Below the pieces are notes generated by a model. The model searched no databases. It had not been told where the DNA came from and saw nothing but the letters and a program-made list of their open reading frames with translations. Made by a program: the position numbers and the translations under genes. 64,000 bases of DNA from Aquicoccus porphyridii (GTDB taxonomy: Bacteria > Pseudomonadota > Alphaproteobacteria > Rhodobacterales > Rhodobacteraceae): the NCBI RefSeq assembly GCF_008369105.1, contig NZ_VINQ01000008.1, positions 1 through 64,000 on the forward strand, read 5' to 3'. This document shows positions 55,272 to 63,983 of the stretch, piece after piece (positions within the stretch are counted from its first letter, which is position 1; every line of letters begins with the position of its first letter).

Positions 55272-56239
55272 TCGTCATCTCCCTTGTGTTGAAATTCATG
55301 TCCGCATTGCGGGCAGGTGCATTGAAGGCGCTGGAATTGTTTTCTGCGAACGTCCTGGTGGATGCCGTGTGCGATCTCCCGGCTGATCCCCAACTCCCGG
55401 CGCAGCCTTTCGATCTTGCGGCCCTCGCCAAGGTCGATATGGCCGTCTTCCAGCGCGCAGCGAAATTCCTCGCGAAGGCGGTCGCGGCGGCGATGCAGGT
55501 GATCGGCCATTCCGCTGGCGATGATGCCGGCGGGAAGTGCGGCCATGCCCACGCCCAGAATGGTGATCGCGCCACCAAAGACGCGCCCCATGGGCGTGAT
55601 CGGCGTCACGTCGCCATATCCGACGGTGGTCAGCGTCACCATCGACCACCACATCGCGGCGGGAACCGAGCCGAAGGCTTCGGGCTGGGCCGCGTGTTCG
55701 ACCCAATAGGCCCCCGCGGCGGCAAAGATCAGCAGGATCGTCAGGATCGAAAAGGCGGCGAGGAGCGTGGCGGCTTCTTCGCGGATCACCGACATCAGGA
55801 CGGTAAGTGCCGGGGAATAGCGGGCCAGCTTGTAGATGCGCAGCAGCCGCAGCACGCGCAGAAGCTGGAGGTCGAGCGGCATGAAAAGGGCGAGGTAGAA
55901 CGGCAGGATCGCCACCAGATCAATGATCGCCATGGGGGATCGCATGTAATGCAGCCGGGCCAGCCAGGCCGGTTTGTCGGGCTTGTCCTCGGGGGCGGCC
56001 CAGACACGGGCGATGTATTCGACCGTGAAGGCCAGCGTGATGAGGAGATCAAAGAGCCGGAATTCGGTGTGGAATCGGGCGAAGAGTTCCGGCACGGTTT
56101 CCAATGCAACCGCGGTGACGCTGGCCAGGATGAGGACAATGAGGCCGATTTCCACGGCCCAGGACAGCCTGTCGGCGCGGTTCGGGTTTTCCAGAACCTG
56201 GAAAACCCGATGCCGCGGCGAAACGGCCGGCGCGTTCAT
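55268..56239 (-). CDS. Voltage-gated-type potassium channel with C-terminal Cys/His motif
   Basis: A 323-aa six-TM ion channel. S4 is RVLRLLRIYKLAR (128–140, regularly spaced Arg/Lys) and the selectivity filter is TTVGYGD (204–210), a K+ type. A cytoplasmic tail follows S6, ending in CTCPQCGHEFQH (C307, C309, C312, H314, H318), which looks like a small metal- or redox-binding knuckle and is unusual for this group. The ATG at 56239 overlaps the LtrA stop by 4 nt and its own end overlaps the FMN reductase start by 4 nt. Confidence 0.9.
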   Translation of the reverse strand: MNAPAVSPRHRVFQVLENPNRADRLSWAVEIGLIVLILASVTAVALETVPELFARFHTEFRLFDLLITLAFTVEYIARVWAAPEDKPDKPAWLARLHYMRSPMAIIDLVAILPFYLALFMPLDLQLLRVLRLLRIYKLARYSPALTVLMSVIREEAATLLAAFSILTILLIFAAAGAYWVEHAAQPEAFGSVPAAMWWSMVTLTTVGYGDVTPITPMGRVFGGAITILGVGMAALPAGIIASGMADHLHRRRDRLREEFRCALEDGHIDLGEGRKIERLRRELGISREIAHGIHQDVRRKQFQRLQCTCPQCGHEFQHKGDDE

Positions 56240-57426
56240 CGGCCCGCCCGCCTTTCGCGCAGGGCGGTGCTGAGCGGCCACAGGATTTGCGAGAAGAGCG
56301 CGATCCCGAACAGCGTGTTGCCGAGTATTGCCGGGACATGCGCCAGAACCAGCAGCAGGATGAGCGTGACCGCGATCCCGAACACGCGCACCCCGCCATG
56401 CGAATGGCGCTTGGTGATGTCGCGCCCTTCGACAAGGCGCTGCAACAGCCAGACCGACGCCAGAAAAACCGTCAGCCCGGTGATTCCGATGATGCCGTAA
56501 TCATAGGGGTAGGGGTCAAGTAGACCGACATAGATTTCCCCCGCGAGGGCCACGCCGACCAGGACCGTTGACCACATCAGGACGATGTGCCCGAACCAAT
56601 AGGCCAGAAGCGTGCCCAGGTCGCGCGACTTTGGCCGGGCGTTGCCGACCCCGTCGAAATAGACCCAGGCCAGGGCGAAAAGCGACAGGCCGCCGATTGC
56701 CATGTTGAAGAGTGCGCCGGCGCCGGGTTTGTATATGCCCTTGTCCGATAGCGTGACGACCATCTTGAAAAAGCCTTCGCCCAGCAGGATCAACATGATC
56801 AGGGCGAAACGCTCGGAGATGTGGCCGAGCCGGGGCACAAACCGTTCGAATCTCAGCGTGCCGATACGCGGCAGCATGTATTGCAGCTGAATGGCAACGA
56901 CGCCCGCCCCGAACACCCAATAGGCCAAGGGGCGCGGCAGGAAGGCGGCGATGGCGAAGACCACCGCAAGGATGAAGAAATTGCGCCCCTGCTCATAGGC
57001 AAGGCCGGTCCGGTCGCTGTCGTGGCTTCGCGCCCGCCAGTAGAGCAGTGCCGTCAGTGCCCGGTTGGCCGCGAAGGCCAGCGCGAAATAGACCCAGCCA
57101 TTGCCGGTCACGCTGTTCACGGAAGCGGCAAAGAACATGACCGTCACGATCTGCGCCGCCATGATGACGCGATGCGGGATGTCGGTCGAGATATAGAGCG
57201 AGTTGTAAACCGAGCTGTCGGCCCAGGCGTAAAAGAACGCGATGAACAGCCCGGTGAAAATCAGAAACCCCTGCAGGTCGAGGTGATGGGACAGGAAATT
57301 CCCCAGCAGGAAGATCGTGACGACATGGACGAGGTCGAAAAACAGTTCGACCCAATGAACATGGTCCGACGGATTCTCGGCATCCATGTAATGTTGCGGC
57401 TTTCGCCAGATCGGAAATTCTTTCAT
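56236..57426 (-). CDS. Low-temperature-requirement A (LtrA) family membrane protein
   Basis: A 396-aa integral membrane protein with about 11 TM helices and the LtrA opening HVHWVELFFDLVHVVTIFLLG (in two motifs), where the FFDLV block is characteristic. LtrA was named from Listeria low-temperature growth; its biochemical role is not established. ATG 57426 has GGGGG upstream; a longer reading to 57501 is unsupported. It lies 111 bp after the VOC gene and overlaps the channel gene by 4 nt, placing it in the same transcript. Confidence 0.88.
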   Translation of the reverse strand: MKEFPIWRKPQHYMDAENPSDHVHWVELFFDLVHVVTIFLLGNFLSHHLDLQGFLIFTGLFIAFFYAWADSSVYNSLYISTDIPHRVIMAAQIVTVMFFAASVNSVTGNGWVYFALAFAANRALTALLYWRARSHDSDRTGLAYEQGRNFFILAVVFAIAAFLPRPLAYWVFGAGVVAIQLQYMLPRIGTLRFERFVPRLGHISERFALIMLILLGEGFFKMVVTLSDKGIYKPGAGALFNMAIGGLSLFALAWVYFDGVGNARPKSRDLGTLLAYWFGHIVLMWSTVLVGVALAGEIYVGLLDPYPYDYGIIGITGLTVFLASVWLLQRLVEGRDITKRHSHGGVRVFGIAVTLILLLVLAHVPAILGNTLFGIALFSQILWPLSTALRERRAGR

Positions 57427-57537
57427 CGTTGATTCCCCCGTTCGCACTGGAAACTTGCCCAACTGCCCGGTGGTTCGCAACTCTTGAGACGTTGACCGCA
57501 AAAGGGGCTGCCGATTTCATGGCAGCCCCCGAGGTTA

Positions 57538-58479
57538 TCAGTCCAGCGGTTTCAACCCGGCCTCGATCTGCGCGCGCCGCGCTTCGAGGAAGGGCGGGAG
57601 CGACAGCGCCTCGCCCATGGTTTCGAACGGTTCGTCCACCGCGAAACCGGGCGTGTCGGTGGCGATCTCGAAGAGGTTGCCGCCGGGTTCGCGGAAATAG
57701 AGCGAGCGGAAATAGTAGCGTTCCACCTCGCCCGATGACGGAACCCGAAAGTCGTTCAGCCGCTGAACCCATTTTTGTATCGTCGGCACGTCCGGCACCC
57801 GGAAGGCGACGTGGTGCACCGCACCGGCGCCCTGGCGCGCGACCGGCAGGCCGGGCTGCACCGCGACATGAAGTTCCGCCGAAGGGCCGCCCTTGCCCAT
57901 GCTGTAGACGTGGACCTGGCCTTCACCGTCGGGGCTGGCGTAATCGCGGATTTTCTCCATGTTCATGACCCTGGTCAGGATCAGGTCGGTTCCGGCCAGA
58001 TCGGGCACCGAGATCGTGATCGGGCCGAGGCCGCGGATCTGGTGTTCGCTCGGGACCGGGCTGCGCTCCCAGGGGTGCGCCTCTCCGGGTTCGTCGGCCG
58101 TGAGGCGAAACCTCTGGCCTTCCGGGTCTTCGAAATCGAGGCTTGCGCGCCCATCGAGCGCGGCAATGTCCCCGACGCTCAGATCGGCGTCGCGCAGGCG
58201 GTTGGCCCAGTAATCGAGGCTGTCCTCGGCCACCCTCAGCCCGGTGCGGCTTATCGAGTTGGTGCCGCGCCGTTCAGGGGTCACGGGCCAGTCGAAAAAG
58301 GTCAGATCGCTGCCGGGGCTGCCTGCCCCATCTGCGAAGAACAGGTGGTAGGCGGAGGTGTCGTCCTGGTTCACGGTCTTCTTGACCCGCCGCAGGCCCA
58401 GGGTATCGGTATAGAACCGGTTGTTGCCGGGGGCATCGGCGGTGATGGCCGTGAGGTGGTGTATGCCGGTAAGTTGCAT
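57538..58479 (-). CDS. Ring-cleaving dioxygenase, VOC family (MhqO-like)
   Basis: A 313-aa two-domain vicinal-oxygen-chelate dioxygenase. Metal ligands are placed at GIHHLTAITAD, GAVHHVAFRV and GNLFEIATD (His, His, Glu). It is a close relative of the first module of the VOC–hydrolase fusion 4 kb away, although the two differ in sequence and in lacking/holding the hydrolase. ATG 58479 has AAAGGAGG 6 nt upstream. It is divergent from a LysR gene. Confidence 0.9.
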   Translation of the reverse strand: MQLTGIHHLTAITADAPGNNRFYTDTLGLRRVKKTVNQDDTSAYHLFFADGAGSPGSDLTFFDWPVTPERRGTNSISRTGLRVAEDSLDYWANRLRDADLSVGDIAALDGRASLDFEDPEGQRFRLTADEPGEAHPWERSPVPSEHQIRGLGPITISVPDLAGTDLILTRVMNMEKIRDYASPDGEGQVHVYSMGKGGPSAELHVAVQPGLPVARQGAGAVHHVAFRVPDVPTIQKWVQRLNDFRVPSSGEVERYYFRSLYFREPGGNLFEIATDTPGFAVDEPFETMGEALSLPPFLEARRAQIEAGLKPLD

Positions 58480-58542
58480 TGTCGGCCTCCTTTCGTTGCC
58501 TTCAATATGCATGTGCCGCGCCATTCGATCCAGCCAGCCAAT

Positions 58543-58570
58543 GCCGCATGCGGCGTTCGACAATTGCGAA
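58543..58570. promoter_or_regulatory. Divergent operator: palindrome plus LysR box
   Basis: GCCGCATGCGGC (58543–58554) is a perfect 12-bp palindrome. Next to it TTCGACAATTGCGAA (58556–58570) has 4-bp inverted arms and a T-N11-A spacing, the classic LysR-box form. Both lie between the LysR start (58593) and the VOC start (58479). Confidence 0.65.
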
Positions 58571-58592
58571 CGATGCGGGTAGATTTCGCGTC

Positions 58593-59504
58593 ATGCGTTA
58601 TGATCTCGACCAGCTCGAAACCTTTCTTGCCGTTCTCGAACTCGGCACCGTGACGGCGGCGGGGGCGCGGCTCAACCTGTCGAAATCGGTGATCAGCAAG
58701 CGGGTTTCCGATCTCGAGCTTGAATTGGGAACCGCGCTGTTCCGGCGCAATGCGGGGCGCATCGTTCCGACGGAAAGTGCCCAGAGATTCGCGGAACGGA
58801 TCAGGCCCGCGCTCGCCGATCTGCGTGCCGCCGCCGAGGCGGCGGCCTGGGGCGGGAGCGAGCAACTGCGCGGGACGCTGTCGATTGCCGCCCCGATGAG
58901 TTTCGGCACGCTGCACCTGTCGCCCATACTGGCGCGGTTCGCGGCGCGAAACCCGGGGCTGAGCCTGCGCGTCGAATATGATGACAGGACCGTCGATCTT
59001 GCGCGCGAGGGGTTCGATCTCGCGGTGCGGATCGGGCCGTTGCAGGATAGCGCTCTGATGGCCAAAAAACTCTGCGACGATGTTTCGATCGCGTGCGCCT
59101 CGCCGGGGTATCTTGATCGCTACGGGCGCCCGGAAACGCCACAGGACATCACCGGCCAGCCGGTTATCGGCTATAGCCACATGCCCAATTCCGCGCTGTG
59201 GCGGTTTCGGGTGGGCCGCCGCGATGTTCATCCGGCCGTGAGCGAAGCCGCGATGGTCAACAATGGTGAAACGATGCGCGATCTTGCCATTGCCGGTTTG
59301 GGGCTGGCCATGCTTCCCGGCTTTATCGCGTTGCCGGCCATCGCGTCGGGGGATCTTGAGCGTGTCCTGCCGGATACCGCGACGCGCGACATGCCGATAA
59401 GCGCGGTCTGGCCGCAGGTCCAGCCAATGCCGGCAAAGCTGAGGGCGTTGATCGACGCCTTGAGCCATGACCTGGCCGATGGCGCACCCTGGAAGACGGA
59501 ATGA
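58593..59504 (+). CDS. LysR-family transcriptional regulator
   Basis: A 303-aa LTTR with an N-terminal winged HTH (LDQLETFLAVLELGTVTAAGARLNLSKSVISKR, read as two parts) and a C-terminal periplasmic-binding-type effector domain (about 92–295). ATG 58593 is the natural family start (MRYDLDQLETFLAVLE). It is divergent from the VOC–LtrA–channel–reductase set with a T-N11-A box in between, so it likely controls that set. Effector (possibly a quinone or phenol) unknown. Confidence 0.92.
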   Translation: MRYDLDQLETFLAVLELGTVTAAGARLNLSKSVISKRVSDLELELGTALFRRNAGRIVPTESAQRFAERIRPALADLRAAAEAAAWGGSEQLRGTLSIAAPMSFGTLHLSPILARFAARNPGLSLRVEYDDRTVDLAREGFDLAVRIGPLQDSALMAKKLCDDVSIACASPGYLDRYGRPETPQDITGQPVIGYSHMPNSALWRFRVGRRDVHPAVSEAAMVNNGETMRDLAIAGLGLAMLPGFIALPAIASGDLERVLPDTATRDMPISAVWPQVQPMPAKLRALIDALSHDLADGAPWKTE

Positions 59505-59637
59505 GCGTTCCGGAAGGATCGCTGCGCCGCCGAATTTTTGCCGCCGCGATAACAGGCTCCCGCTTTGACCTTCCAGAACGGCATCCGCTGCCGTGGCATT
59601 GGGCCGGATCGTGTCGCAGACCGGGCTTTCGGGGCTG

Positions 59638-61908
59638 TCAGGCGGCCATGGCGTGGGCCGTGCGCCGGGCCTTGTGCATCCGGGTCAGAAGGGCGTGCGA
59701 TTCGTAGGATTTGAGACAGGGCCGGGCGGTCGGGCCGTGGGCGGCGAGGTCGTGGCGCAAGGCCGGGTAGGCGGCGAAGATCTCGGCGCGCGCGGCGGGG
59801 ACGAGGGCATCGAGGCTCTGATCGGAGGCATGGAAGCTTTCGGTGGCGGCGCCTTCGGCATAGATCACCTGATGACGGTCGAACATGAGGTGGATATAGG
59901 TGACCTGCGCGACGGGGGCGGCGTCGGCGCCGTGGAAATCGAGCATGTGGATGGCGGGCATGAAGACCTCGGCCTCGCCAAAGAGCAGTTCGGCGCGCCA
60001 GTCCTCGATCATCATCCGGTGCTGGGGCGAGACGGTGAGCGCGCGCCGCGCGCCGGTCAGCGCGGGGTCGAGCCGGATCGGGGCGAATTTGCCCATGCCC
60101 GGCACGGTGGAGCGCCCGGCCCAACCGAGCGGTTGCGCGCCATCATCGCGGGTCAGCACCAGATCGCCCGGGCGCAGCGTTTCGGCCGCGCGCGGACCCG
60201 CGGGCGTGGCGATCAGCGTGCCGGGGGTGAAGCAGATGATGTTCTCGATGTTGGAAAAGTTGACGATCGTGCCATCGAGAAGCGTGACCGTGCCGTTATA
60301 GGCGTCGGGATCGAGGGTCGAGGGGGTTTGGGTCAGCGTGGTGCGATCGGCGGCGCCATCGAGGTCGAGCGTATCGTTATCCGACGTTCCGTCGGCGCCG
60401 CCGTCGATGAAGATCGTGCCGCTGCCCGGCTCGCCCGGATCGGTGAGGATGAAGAGATCGTCGCCGTCGCCGCCGAAGATCGTGTCGTCCTGCCCGGCGA
60501 AGATGGTGTCGTTGCCAGCGCCGCCGAAGATCAGGTCGGCGCCTTCGCCACCGTCGATGACATCGTCGCCGCCATCGCCCTCCGGGCCGATCACCAGCTC
60601 GCTTGTCGCGAGATCCTCGGCCGTGCCGCCGGGCGGGGTGACCTGTGCCGAAAGCACCTCCTGGCCTGCGTTCTCCCAGAAGCGGACCTCGATCGTGTAG
60701 AGCGTGTCGGCGTCGAGTTCGACCTCGCCCCAGCGGGTGGTGGCGGCCTGGTGGTAGTCGTTGTTCATGAACGACTCGGTGGTGCCGTTCTGGTTGGTGA
60801 AGGTGAGCGGATTGCCCTCGGCATCGAGGATGCGGATGGTCGAACCGTCGTCCGAGGTGGTTTCGAACCGGTAGGTGCCGCTGTCGGGGGCGTGGAGCGT
60901 GGAGGTATAGATCACCCCGAAATCGTTGGGATCGCCCTGGCCGGTGGCGGCCTGTCCGAGGCCGCGAATGTCGAAGGCGTCGGCGCTGCCGCTGCCCGCC
61001 AGCGTGCCGGTCTCGATGGTGAAGGCCTGTCCGTTGGCGGAGCTGAAATCCCGGGTGTAGACCTCGTATTCCCAGCGCCCGCCCAAGGGCCCGTCGCCAT
61101 GGATCACATCGTTTCCGGCGCCGCCAAAGAGGCTGTCATTGCCCGTGCTGCCGAACAGGGTGTCGTTGCCATCCTCGCCAAACAGCAGATCGTCGCCCGC
61201 CCCGCCGTCGATCAGGTCATCGCCGGTGCCGCCATGGACCGTGTCATCGCCGAGCCCGGCAAGGACCGTGTCATTGCCTGCGCCCGCCTCGATCACGTCG
61301 GCATGGCCGCCGTCGGGAGCGTCGTCGTTGTCGACCCGGTCGGAACCGTTTTCGAGCGGCTCGATATAGCTCGCGTCGATCAGGTCGTCGCCAGCGGTGC
61401 CCTGCACGATGCCGTCCTTGATGCCGATATCCTGCCGGTCGGCGCCGAGGTTGCCGTTATTGGCGATCATGTTGTCCAGCGTGATCGATTCGATCGGGCG
61501 GGCGGTGAGGGTGGCGACATCGGCGTTGAAACTGAGCGGCGGGGCGAGAAAGAGGTGGCCTTGGGTGTCCTGCGCGACGATCGCGGTGAAACTGGCGGTG
61601 GTGCCGTCGCTATAGGTGAGCGTCGCCTGGTAGACCGCGACCCCGTCATAGGTGAAGGTTTCGGGGCCGTTGCCGATATCGGTCACGAACTGGTCGTTCG
61701 AAGTATTGTTGTTCGTGTCGAGCGCCGTGAAGGAACCGCCATTGTCGATCATCGTGGCGCGGGTGACATGCTCGTAGAGCGGATCGCCTGCCGTGCCGTA
61801 GGAGGAGCCGACAAGCAGGCCCGCATCCTCGGACAGGGTGTTGCCCTCGACCGGGTCGATGGTCGTGGCGGACTGGCCGAGATGAATCCAGTTGAACGTC
61901 GTGGGCAT
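59638..61908 (-). CDS. Secreted RTX–PA14–Hint domain protein
   Basis: A 756-aa acidic protein. Order: N-terminal region of unknown type (1–165), RTX GGxGxDxL repeats (about 170–275), a PA14-like carbohydrate-binding domain (about 276–433; RFETTSDDGSTIRILD), a short RTX block (about 440–490), and a C-terminal Hint domain starting at Cys559 (CFTPGTLIATPAGPRAAETL) with a late TVSPQHRMM block. Hint domains are intein/hedgehog-like self-cleaving folds. No signal peptide; type I secretion is expected. ATG 61908 gives the family N-terminus. Confidence 0.88.
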   Translation of the reverse strand: MPTTFNWIHLGQSATTIDPVEGNTLSEDAGLLVGSSYGTAGDPLYEHVTRATMIDNGGSFTALDTNNNTSNDQFVTDIGNGPETFTYDGVAVYQATLTYSDGTTASFTAIVAQDTQGHLFLAPPLSFNADVATLTARPIESITLDNMIANNGNLGADRQDIGIKDGIVQGTAGDDLIDASYIEPLENGSDRVDNDDAPDGGHADVIEAGAGNDTVLAGLGDDTVHGGTGDDLIDGGAGDDLLFGEDGNDTLFGSTGNDSLFGGAGNDVIHGDGPLGGRWEYEVYTRDFSSANGQAFTIETGTLAGSGSADAFDIRGLGQAATGQGDPNDFGVIYTSTLHAPDSGTYRFETTSDDGSTIRILDAEGNPLTFTNQNGTTESFMNNDYHQAATTRWGEVELDADTLYTIEVRFWENAGQEVLSAQVTPPGGTAEDLATSELVIGPEGDGGDDVIDGGEGADLIFGGAGNDTIFAGQDDTIFGGDGDDLFILTDPGEPGSGTIFIDGGADGTSDNDTLDLDGAADRTTLTQTPSTLDPDAYNGTVTLLDGTIVNFSNIENIICFTPGTLIATPAGPRAAETLRPGDLVLTRDDGAQPLGWAGRSTVPGMGKFAPIRLDPALTGARRALTVSPQHRMMIEDWRAELLFGEAEVFMPAIHMLDFHGADAAPVAQVTYIHLMFDRHQVIYAEGAATESFHASDQSLDALVPAARAEIFAAYPALRHDLAAHGPTARPCLKSYESHALLTRMHKARRTAHAMAA

Positions 61909-62086
61909 GGCATTCGCATCCTGATGTTTCCCGGATGGATACAATGCTGCTGCGGCGACAATTGGTGCAGGCGGGGGCTAAGTGTGGACGAATTGCGGCG
62001 AAGTTCGGGCGCGCGGGGTGGTGCGCGCGGCTGTTGCGGGCAGGAAACCGTGCTCTATCTGGGTGCCATGGGGGAGGGTGCGGACG

Positions 62087-62644
62087 CTACCCAAGCAGGC
62101 GAAGCGACGAGATTACCGCATTTATCGACTGCTGGAGAGGTTGCTCTCCATCAATCCTGCAGATCGGCTTGACCTGCTCGCCAAGCCATTTCTCATGCGC
62201 TGCCAAGTTCCGTCCTTGAAAGTCGGGGTTGTCATACCCCCGCGCCCAATCGAGAAAGTCCTTGTGAATCTGATGCATGTCGCCGCCTTCCTTGATCCGG
62301 TCGCCGTAGCGTTTCTGCTCGCGGGCAAGCAATCGTTTCAACCGAACAGGCGTTGGCAGGGCTACGAATACAATCAAGTCGGCTTGATCAATCAATTCGC
62401 CGCCCCAGCCATTGCACGCACCGGTAAGCACCCAGCCATCCGAACCCAGAGCCTCTGACATCGAGGCGACACGTTCCGATGGCGCTCTCTTTACCGAGAA
62501 CGGCGGATCAACCGGTGCCCAGTAATGGTCATCGCAATCGACATGAACCAGACCCTCTCTGGCTGCGACATGTTCGCCGAGCGTGGTGGTGCCGGAGCCG
62601 GACGCCCCGAAGATATAGAGTCTGTTGCTTACGGAATGGGGCAT
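62087..62644 (-). CDS. P-loop nucleotide kinase-like (AAA/adenylate-kinase-type)
   Basis: A 185-aa P-loop protein with Walker A GASGSGTTTLG (13–23), where Ser/Thr replace the usual GKS/T lysine-containing loop; the expected Lys is not seen in it. A DDHYWAP segment and LIVFVALPTPVRLKRLLARE follow a kinase layout (shikimate/adenylate-kinase-like). ATG 62644 has AGGA 8 nt upstream. Function is not assigned. Confidence 0.72.
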   Translation of the reverse strand: MPHSVSNRLYIFGASGSGTTTLGEHVAAREGLVHVDCDDHYWAPVDPPFSVKRAPSERVASMSEALGSDGWVLTGACNGWGGELIDQADLIVFVALPTPVRLKRLLAREQKRYGDRIKEGGDMHQIHKDFLDWARGYDNPDFQGRNLAAHEKWLGEQVKPICRIDGEQPLQQSINAVISSLRLLG

Positions 62645-62761
62645 TCTGATCGTCCTGGTTCCAGGGTGAGGCGTCGCAAAGAAGCGACCCTTGATGACAA
62701 GCCGGCCACGAGGCGGGGGCGCATCGACCCGGGGTGGCGTGCTTGATCGGCGGCGAAACGC

Positions 62762-63955
62762 TCAGGTGACGCGGGCGCGGGCCTTGTATTCGGGGGTGTC
62801 CCAGAGGCGGTTCTGCATGATGCTCTCAAGAATTTCGGCGGCGGCGATGACGTCACCCTCGTCGATATAGAGCGGGGTGAAGCCGAAGCGCATGATGTCG
62901 GGGGCGCGGAAATCGCCGATCACGCCACGCGCGATCAGCGCCTGCATCGCGGCATAGCCTTCGGCAAAGCGGAAGCTGACCTGGCTGCCGCGCGCATCGG
63001 GGGCGCGGGGGGTGGCGAGGTCGAGATCGGGGCAGCGTTTCTCGACCTCGTCGATGAAAAGCTGTGTCAGTTCAAGCGATCTGGCGCGGATGTCGTCCAT
63101 CGTGGTCATGTCCCAGATGTCGAGCGCGGATTCGAGGGCGGCCATGGCCAGCACGGGCGGTGTGCCGACGCGCATCCGCTCGATCCCGGCGCCGGGGCGG
63201 TAGCTTTGCTCGAACGCAAAGGGCGCATCATGACCGAGCCAGCCCGACAGCGCGGGGCGCGCGGCGTCGGCATGGCGGGGGGCGACATAGATGAAGGCGG
63301 GCGCACCGGGGCCGCCATTGAGGTATTTATAGGTGCAGCCGACGGCGAAATCGGCATTGGCGCCGCTGACATCGACCGGCGTGGCCCCGGCGGTATGGGC
63401 CAGATCCCAGACGGTGATTGCGCCCACGGCATGGGCCTTTGCGGTCAGCGCCTTCATGTCATGCAGCCGCCCGGTGCGGTAATCGACCTCGGTGATGAGG
63501 GTCACGGCCACCTCTTCGGTGATGTTCGCCTCGACCTCTTCGGGGGCGACGACGCGCAATTCATGGCCCCGGCCCAGCGATCGGATCAGCCCTTCGGCCA
63601 TGTAGAGATCGGAGGGGAAATTGCCGCTGTCGCTGAGGATCACCTTGCGGTCGGGGCGCATCTCGAGGGCGGAGGCCAGCGCCTGATAGACCTTGATCGA
63701 GAGCGTGTCGCCGATCACCACATGCCCCGGCTCGGCGCCGATGAGGCGCGCGATGCGGTCGCCCACGCGGGTCGGTTGCGCCATCCATCCGGCCTTGTTC
63801 CAGCCGGTGATGAGCATCTCGCCCCACTCGTCCTGCATGACCGATTGTATGCGCCCCGGCGCCGCCTTGGGCAGGGGACCGAGCGAGTTGCCGTCGAGAT
63901 AGATCACGCCCTCGGGCAGGTGGAACAGCGATTTGGTGCGGGCGAAATCGGTCAT
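62762..63955 (-). CDS. kynU: Kynureninase
   Basis: PLP enzyme that cleaves kynurenine to anthranilate and alanine in tryptophan degradation. The 397-aa protein has the family opening YLDGNSLGPLP, the PLP Lys K210 in VGCTYKYLNGGPGAPA, WDLAHTAGATPVD and the C-terminal RFGFTPLYI. ATG 63955 follows GAGGCC. No kynA/kynB is visible in the window; they may lie beyond 64000. Confidence 0.95.
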   Translation of the reverse strand: MTDFARTKSLFHLPEGVIYLDGNSLGPLPKAAPGRIQSVMQDEWGEMLITGWNKAGWMAQPTRVGDRIARLIGAEPGHVVIGDTLSIKVYQALASALEMRPDRKVILSDSGNFPSDLYMAEGLIRSLGRGHELRVVAPEEVEANITEEVAVTLITEVDYRTGRLHDMKALTAKAHAVGAITVWDLAHTAGATPVDVSGANADFAVGCTYKYLNGGPGAPAFIYVAPRHADAARPALSGWLGHDAPFAFEQSYRPGAGIERMRVGTPPVLAMAALESALDIWDMTTMDDIRARSLELTQLFIDEVEKRCPDLDLATPRAPDARGSQVSFRFAEGYAAMQALIARGVIGDFRAPDIMRFGFTPLYIDEGDVIAAAEILESIMQNRLWDTPEYKARARVT

Positions 63956-63969
63956 GGTGGCCTCATTTG

Positions 63970-63983
63970 CTTCAAGCTTGAAG
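63970..63983. promoter_or_regulatory. Palindrome CTTCAAGCTTGAAG upstream of kynU
   Basis: A perfect 14-bp palindrome 15 bp upstream of the kynU start, in the position of an operator. The arms match those of the inverted repeat upstream of clpA, but with no spacer. The binding protein is unknown. Confidence 0.5.

Noticed and set aside
60400-61300. Possible DNA tandem array
   Set aside because: RTX coding repeats again; diverged at the DNA level and in frame.
59593-62172. A long plus-strand frame opposite the Hint/RTX protein
   Set aside because: Shadow of the RTX-rich minus-strand gene; no SD or family signature.
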